64,000 nucleotides of DNA. Origin: Owenia fusiformis. Lineage: Eukaryota > Annelida > Polychaeta > Sabellida > Oweniidae. Below are positions 59,070 through 64,000 of the stretch, piece by piece. Positions within the stretch are counted from its first letter, which is position 1. Every line of letters begins with the position of its first letter. Where the stretch lies: positions 4,305,375 to 4,369,374 of the forward strand of contig CAIIXF020000005.1 in the NCBI GenBank assembly GCA_903813345.2, read 5' to 3'. A program made the translations under genes and the position numbers. Below the pieces are notes generated by a model, which was not told the origin of the DNA, made no database searches, and was given only the letters and a program-made list of their open reading frames with translations.

Positions 59070-59449
59070 CAGCGTGGTGTACTCCGTATGTGAACAGGCC
59101 TTCGACGTATGAGTCTTTACTTGCATTGTTTGCCAAATCATCGATAACCACCATTAGGTGTCAACCCTCCTGCCCCTGCGAGTGTTGACATACAACTTGT
59201 TCGGTGGGGAGACCGTGGTGTAAGCTAAAATTTGGTATCTCCGATTCCATTTTTGCGTAGAAGTCATCGTATATACAATAGCAGTACAGCACTGCCGTGA
59301 TTTTTTTCTATATATAAGTTTGGGGCTTCCTTTAAAAATTTGTACAGCCAATACGACTTTCCTGAATAACTCGACCCGGCTAATATGAAAGAACTAAAAG
59401 GTCTAAAGCCAGTTTCGGATATAAACGTTGTACCACCTCTTGTCTCCAT
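59070..59449 (-). pseudogene. FtsK/HerA-type packaging ATPase fragment
   Basis: Starts at ATG 59449. Walker A is AGSSYSGKSYW (about residue 25); Walker B is MVVIDDL, followed by LFTYGVHH, the conserved segment after Walker B in Maverick and adintovirus ATPases. The frame changes near 59290-59315, next to a run of seven A, and an in-frame TGA lies just before Walker B (about 59156). A GTGAGT donor at 59064-59069 closes the exon; no continuation of the ATPase is recognisable beyond it, so the C-terminal third is missing. In intact elements this enzyme pumps genome DNA into the capsid. The orientation is opposite to polymerase and integrase. Confidence 0.75.
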
Positions 59450-59669
59450 CGTGTCAAGAGCAATGATTGAAATGACTGATTATTAAAACGGCTCAGCTAC
59501 TTATAGAAACCAACACGAGGCAATGTCTCCCTATATGGTTTTATTTATTTATTTATAAATCAACTTATTATATTTGGGTACAACAACGACGCGTAACAAC
59601 TACAAAATTAAATTAGATAATCACTTCTATACATTTTACACAGATATACTGAAACCCCTCCCAACTACT
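59450..59669. other. Short AT-rich spacer
   Basis: No gene. TTTATTTATTTATTTAT at about 59539 looks like an AT-rich insertion or, on the minus strand, an A-rich polyadenylation region for the gene to its right (AATAAA complements at about 59540-59550). Confidence 0.4.
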
Positions 59670-60650
59670 TTAAAGAGTAGGTGAGATTGGGCTGTAGTAG
59701 CCAAATTGGTTACTACTGTCAGAAGCACTAAAAGTAAAGTCCTCGGGTTTTGCTAGCGGTGTATATCGATGAATTTCCATGGGTTTAGGGCTGATATTGC
59801 CAAACCCTTGTGTACTGCTACAAACACTGGTTGCTTCGTCGAACATGTAGTCGGGGTTCAACATTTTGAATGGGTTGTCTAGTTGTGCGACAGGTGTCTG
59901 TGGCACAGTTTGATGGAACCCATCCATGAAGTCTGTCTACGAACCCACACTAGCGACTGTTTTGGCCAAGTTCAGTTTAGTTGGGCGTAGTTTGGGGGGT
60001 AGACCATTAGGAGCAGTAACCCCTGGTGATCTATACTGACTCGGGTCTGTTATAGCTGCAAGCATAAACAAAAAAGATGTTTTTAAAGATCAGACCTTTG
60101 CAACTATAGCGCTAACTTAAAAAGAGGTTTCATGTTATATGGAGCTCTATATCATTTATAGTTTAACTGAAAATTTAGCTTACCATCTACTATGGGTACA
60201 TCTGAATTGTCCCTGATGCAGCTGGTCACAACACAGAACCAATTTTCCAGTTTATCCATATCACTCAATGTCAGAGAGACCCACTGGCATCTGGCTTGCT
60301 TCTTACTCGTTGGAAGGTGACAACAACACCATCGGCGCTTAGTTTGATGACTACCCTCAGTAACCTCCTCTCCCCCAAGTCCATCGACATTTCAAGTTTA
60401 CCACTTTTCACACGTTCAACCAAATCCTTGATATTACGGAAGTTAGTCTTGAGTGAACTCCACTAACACACATCGTGACTAGTATGCTTTTACAAACGTA
60501 GGAGTCCGTGTCATTGCTCCAGGGTTTTTCTGTAGGAAAAGGTATGGCTTGGCGTAGTCCCCCTTCTTCACATCGATCGAAATGTTTTGCTTATCTGGAA
60601 AATGGCAACACTGCCACCAGCCCTCGACTTGTTGACCTGTTGAGACTGCA
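59670..60650 (-). pseudogene. Unrecognised spliced gene with stops and frame changes
   Basis: On the minus strand: a start region near 60648 (MQSQQVNKSRAGGSVAIF), then a frame change, QNISIDVKKGDYAKPYLFLQ, a stop near 60480, NIKDLVERVKSGKLEMSMDL and VSLTLSDMDKLENWFCVV in another frame; a good intron at 60056-60183 (GTAAGC...TTGCAG); then a second exon (60055-59670) with one in-frame TAG at about 59939-59941 before a Pro/Ser-rich tail (FTFSASDSSNQFGYYSPISP). The VSLTLSDMDKL segment faintly resembles the end of PC4-type ssDNA-binding domains, but not enough to call. It is probably a Maverick accessory gene, dead in this copy. Confidence 0.4.
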
Positions 60651-61038
60651 TTTTAGTGAATTGTGTCGCTAGTCCTATTTAAAGTTTGCCTTCCCGTATA
60701 GAAGTGAATTGACGATGTCGCTGTTGTTGCTATTGCTACTGTTCCGATCGAGATGTCATTCTTTTCAAAAACTAATGTCAACTGGCTTATATCAAGAGCT
60801 TATATAGTGTCGCAACCTATTTACAGGCGTGTATGGGCCCGTTCACCTAGCGAAACCAATCGCGGTGTGATGTGTAATAACCGTTGAGCATTAGTCATCA
60901 GACAAGATGGGTCGAAATTAGTCATGCGGCACACCTGCTGGTGTCACTTATTTATTTGGAGTCCTACCAAATACTAAGTATAGGCAATTGGACATTTTAA
61001 TGTAAAATCTCAATGGTAAAAATAAATATACAGGTTAA
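60651..61038. other. Intergenic spacer
   Basis: No gene is supported. It separates two minus-strand genes and has mixed base composition. Confidence 0.4.
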
Positions 61039-61740
61039 TTACCAATCATACGCATCGTCGTTAAAGTATTGACATACAATACAGGATAACAGTCCTTGTT
61101 GAGTCGCGTGATCAAGCGGTAAATAGGCTAGGCAGTTACGGTCCTCTATGGGCAACTGAGGGAAAAGCGATCGGATATCTTTAAACATCTCGAAAACCTC
61201 CTTGAAAGAAAAGTCCATATGCCAGGTTAAAATTCTGGTACTTTTGCTCCGGTCATTTTCAGTCGAGGTAAGCATTACATCTTTGTCATTTTCCCCGAAC
61301 ACTTGAAACTCATACCCCAATCCTAAATGATAAAACCTGTCAGGGCGAAACTCGAACAAGGCCAACACATCTGACACATGCACTCCATCATAGTCAGTAG
61401 CATCCAAGTATAGAAGCAACGAGCGAAGACCCTTCGGCTCGAAATAACACTGCACTAGATAGTCAAACTCTATGTAAGTCATGATTGCGAATTTACCAGG
61501 TTGAAACTCTGGTAGCATAACCATTGTAGCCGCATGCTGAGCCCACGGATACTCTCTGATAACTACTTTATCCTTAACGCGATAGACATATCTATTCCAT
61601 ACTTTCAGCATCCACGGCAAATCTTCCTCCAATGGTTTCACAGTAGAACCACTCGGTTTATGGAAATCCACCATTGACAAGCGAAATATAACACACGTAC
61701 CATTCTCGTCTGCATTTAAGCAGATTCTTGTACAATGCAT
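61039..61740 (-). CDS. Intact unrecognised 233-residue protein
   Basis: The one long, uninterrupted frame of the Maverick region, from ATG 61740 to the stop at 61039. It is rich in aromatic residues and has alternating hydrophobic stretches (LRSLLLYLDATDYDGVHVSD, YHLGLGYEFQVFGENDKDV) suggesting a mixed alpha/beta globular fold, with no signal peptide or membrane segment. Cys occurs near both ends. No family is recognised. Its preserved frame beside so many broken genes suggests either younger age, selection or chance. A TTTATAAATA motif at about 61792 on the plus strand (its complement on the minus) could serve as a TATA-like element for this gene and the divergent one to the right. Confidence 0.6.
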   Translation of the reverse strand: MHCTRICLNADENGTCVIFRLSMVDFHKPSGSTVKPLEEDLPWMLKVWNRYVYRVKDKVVIREYPWAQHAATMVMLPEFQPGKFAIMTYIEFDYLVQCYFEPKGLRSLLLYLDATDYDGVHVSDVLALFEFRPDRFYHLGLGYEFQVFGENDKDVMLTSTENDRSKSTRILTWHMDFSFKEVFEMFKDIRSLFPQLPIEDRNCLAYLPLDHATQQGLLSCIVCQYFNDDAYDW

Positions 61741-61857
61741 GTTAATGGCCCTCCCAACACCGTATAACGCCTTCTCTTATTAACCCCGATACATTTATAA
61801 ATATTGTTTCACACACACCACCCGCCGATCAGCCGACACGAACCATTGACCATGTAG

Positions 61858-62757
61858 CCATTCAAAACACTCACCCTTCTTAGAGGACCAAATTATTGTA
61901 ATAAACCCACGACCCGCCTAGAGTACAACCATTGCGACATCCTCAATCAGGATGCCAACCCAGCCACTCCAAAACCACCAGGAGACACCATCATGTTGGA
62001 AGCAGTAAAACATGATTTGATTGAAATCCCCCAAGAGTTGACTAAGAGGGAATCGCCCCTGTGGGGTATAGATATGACAGATAAAACAAGGCCAAGGCGA
62101 TTTGAAACAGGAGGCGCTTTCAAGTCAAGAGAGTTCATTTCAACTGAGTCAAGTACCTCAGATACGGAAGATTATGATACCGGGGATGAGAGCAAGAAGG
62201 ATCTAAAAACCAAGGGTGAATCTCAAAAGAAATCTGAAAACCACAGAGCCAAAGAGACCCATAGGAACCAAAAAGAGACAGAAACGGGTAAGAAGGAACT
62301 TTCCAGAGAAGAAGTCCCAGCCAAAAAGACCTGTAAGGAAAGTGAACCAGGAAATAAAGAACCTCTAAAAGATGAAGCCCCAGCCAAAAAGAGTAAGACT
62401 CAAAATGAGAAAGAACTTCTAAGGAAGGAAGCCACAAAACAAAAACAGAGAGAGGAAATCAGGCCTGGAAAGAAATTGGAAAAGAGTGAACCTCCAAAGG
62501 AGAAAAAGTCGGAAAAGAAAACAGAGAAAAGGGTGACAGAAAAAGTAGCAAAAGAAACTGGGGCAACTAAATCCGACAAGGATTTGACTGAGACCACTCC
62601 CATGATCAGACTGAATAGAGTAGACGACATGCCACCTCCCATTAAACTCGAAGTACGGTTCAAGTATCTAGCAACAAATGGGCGAGTCCTAGAAGATCTT
62701 ACGCTCACGAGCAGATACACCCCACAAGAACTCAGAGCGGATAATATTAACCAGTAG
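61858..62757 (+). CDS. Unrecognised Lys/Glu-rich protein
   Basis: Stop-free from 61858; the first in-frame ATG is 61993 (MLEAVKHDLIEIPQE), giving 254 residues, but the upstream codons (RLEYNHCDILNQD) look protein-like, so an earlier exon may exist. An N-terminal section with PLWGIDMTDKTRPRRFETGG and an acidic TSDTEDYDTGDES stretch is followed by about 130 residues of repeated Lys/Glu-rich sequence (PAKK, KKSE, KEKK), likely disordered or coiled, and a short folded-looking end (PIKLEVRFKYLATNGR, LTSRYTPQEL). The high charge is reminiscent of nucleic-acid-binding linkers. Whether it belongs to the Maverick or to another element or host gene is unknown. Confidence 0.5.
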   Translation, partial: PFKTLTLLRGPNYCNKPTTRLEYNHCDILNQDANPATPKPPGDTIMLEAVKHDLIEIPQELTKRESPLWGIDMTDKTRPRRFETGGAFKSREFISTESSTSDTEDYDTGDESKKDLKTKGESQKKSENHRAKETHRNQKETETGKKELSREEVPAKKTCKESEPGNKEPLKDEAPAKKSKTQNEKELLRKEATKQKQREEIRPGKKLEKSEPPKEKKSEKKTEKRVTEKVAKETGATKSDKDLTETTPMIRLNRVDDMPPPIKLEVRFKYLATNGRVLEDLTLTSRYTPQELRADNINQ

Positions 62758-62780
62758 GCTCAGTAGAGGAGATGAAGTAG

Positions 62781-62824
62781 ACAGAACATAATAGACAGAA
62801 CATAATAGACAGAACATAATATAT
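62781..62824. repeat. 14-bp tandem repeat, three copies
   Basis: TAGACAGAACATAA is repeated three times just downstream of the preceding stop codon and may mark the edge of the Maverick-like region, where base composition returns to AT-rich. Confidence 0.8.
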
Positions 62825-63680
62825 AATTTTATATTGTTTATTCTTCTTGACAAAATAATCATTTGGACAATGCATTATAATTGATACAGGAATCCAGTAG
62901 AGATCAATAATTTTTATAGACTACTGTGGATTATTAATAAGTTATATATCTTATAGTATAAGATACTAGTCCTGGCAAGTACCTCGTGAGCATATCCTTC
63001 GTGGAAGAAGCTATATCCTCTGGAGGTGGGCCTATCAACACTGACCATTTTGCCAGATTTCTCTTTATTATGAGTAGATATTGCTGATATGGAGAATGTT
63101 CTTTGGATGTGAGCGGTTTATTGAGAGAATGCAGTATTGTCCAATGGGTCAGGTCAAAATTATAATTGATTTTACATCATTAAACAACTCCAAAACTGAC
63201 CTGATATATCTCAAGATGGCTGCCGCAAGCATGTCAATATTATAGCGATAAACACATAGCCTTAACCTTTCCTTTGTAACTAGCTGAGCTATGACTTAAA
63301 TATTTTGGACACATGATAAAGAGGTCATTTGTAGTTATTTGTATGAATTTGACCAAAATATGTACTGTCACTACCCATATACGGTATAACTGCTTTTAAT
63401 ATTTTAGCACATACGCATTTCAATAAAATGGTAGTGAATTAACAATGTATAGCCTTACACATTTAAAGATGCAAACTCTCCTTGAGGGTTTCTTAATGAC
63501 ATGTATAGTAACCAAAAAAAGAAATTGACATGTATTGTTGTTGATTGATCTGACACAATGACTGGATTGTGCTGGCACATATTAGTTGAAGTGTACTGGC
63601 ATTAATATTTCTAAATACAAATAAAAATGGTTTTATTGCAGTGATTGTGTCAGCAATCATGACATGAAGACATGACACGT
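62825..63680. other. Non-coding AT-rich stretch
   Basis: No gene or RNA is recognised. Confidence 0.5.
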
Positions 63681-64000
63681 GCAATAGCCCAAATTGGTTC
63701 TTCAATTGTATTTTGTGATCCTCTAGTCATGAAGGTGCTTTGATAGCCTCTTTTGGTTCCTTTATAGCCTGATGGATAACCTAGTAATACACTGGTTGTA
63801 CTTTAATACCCCAAATAATGATAACCTAGTATGTCCTGGTTGTGCTTTGATACCCCAAATTGGTTCCTTAATAGCTCTATAGTGATTCCTAAATATGCTT
63901 TAATAACCCATATTGGTTCCTTGATAGCCTTATTTATAAACTGTGTGTGCCAGTGTTCTGTTTTTATACCACAAACTGCTTCCTAAATAGCCTTTGGTGA
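63681..64000. repeat. Degenerate tandem repeat running off the window
   Basis: Units with the pattern TTTGATA.CCCAAATTGGTTCCTTAATAGCC recur about six times with variable spacing (roughly 45-65 bases). The array continues past the window end. Confidence 0.7.

Noticed and set aside
62135-62720. Minus-strand frames of about 100 codons with many Ser, Phe and Leu
   Set aside because: They are the complement of the Lys/Glu-rich coding sequence, which generates Ser/Phe/Leu on the opposite strand.
42900-63000. Maverick terminal inverted repeats
   Set aside because: I looked at both sides of the region and found no convincing matching ends, so I do not report borders; a dot plot of 42-44 kb against 60-64 kb would settle it.

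Overview
The window looks like gene-poor, AT-rich nuclear DNA of an invertebrate. Spliceosomal introns, polyadenylation signals, a neuropeptide-type GPCR and a mixture of mariner, piggyBac-like, Penelope-like, LINE and Maverick/Polinton sequences all point to an animal; a lophotrochozoan such as a mollusc, annelid or brachiopod is my best guess, but the sequence does not prove it.

0-42 kb: mostly non-coding DNA crowded with decayed mobile elements. The one convincing host gene is a single-coding-exon class A GPCR (12193-13527, +). Around it lie a decayed mariner (about 4.2-5.1 kb), a LINE fragment cut in two by a 3.3-kb TA-flanked element full of GAATATTCATGAA-type repeats (5582-8860), fold-back/MITE elements (9.2, 10.1, 20.6, 22.6, 26.7, 28.0 and 41.2 kb), a Penelope-like RT relic (19.2 kb), a LINE 3' tail (29.4 kb), a 1.46-kb DNA transposon with perfect TIRs and a helix-turn-helix ORF (30464-31923), a second mariner relic (33.8 kb), two tRNA-like sequences and a dispersed 150-200 bp repeat family.

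42.4-62.8 kb: a different, less AT-rich landscape dominated by a large, broken Maverick/Polinton (adintovirus-like) element. Recognisable parts are a protein-primed family B DNA polymerase spread over about twelve exons (47291-56242, +), a DDE integrase with C-terminal chromodomain-like region (56676-57927, +), a virion-type protein (57989-58410, +) and an FtsK/HerA-type packaging ATPase fragment (59070-59449, -). Several unrecognised genes flank these: a divergent pair at 43.1-46.1 kb separated by an intronic 18-bp minisatellite, a broken minus-strand gene at 59.7-60.7 kb, an intact 233-codon minus-strand ORF at 61.0-61.7 kb and a Lys/Glu-rich ORF at 61.9-62.8 kb. I could not recognise a major capsid protein or an adenain-like protease, and I found no terminal inverted repeats, so the limits of the element are inferred.

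The polymerase intron at 50.5-54.4 kb contains a 5'-truncated LINE in antisense, and that LINE contains a TTAA-flanked piggyBac-like element: a three-level nested insertion. In-frame stops, frame changes and a deletion over the polymerase KxY region show the Maverick copy is not functional as written. The unusual part is that it carries many spliceosomal introns with consistent phases and a set of genes I cannot name.
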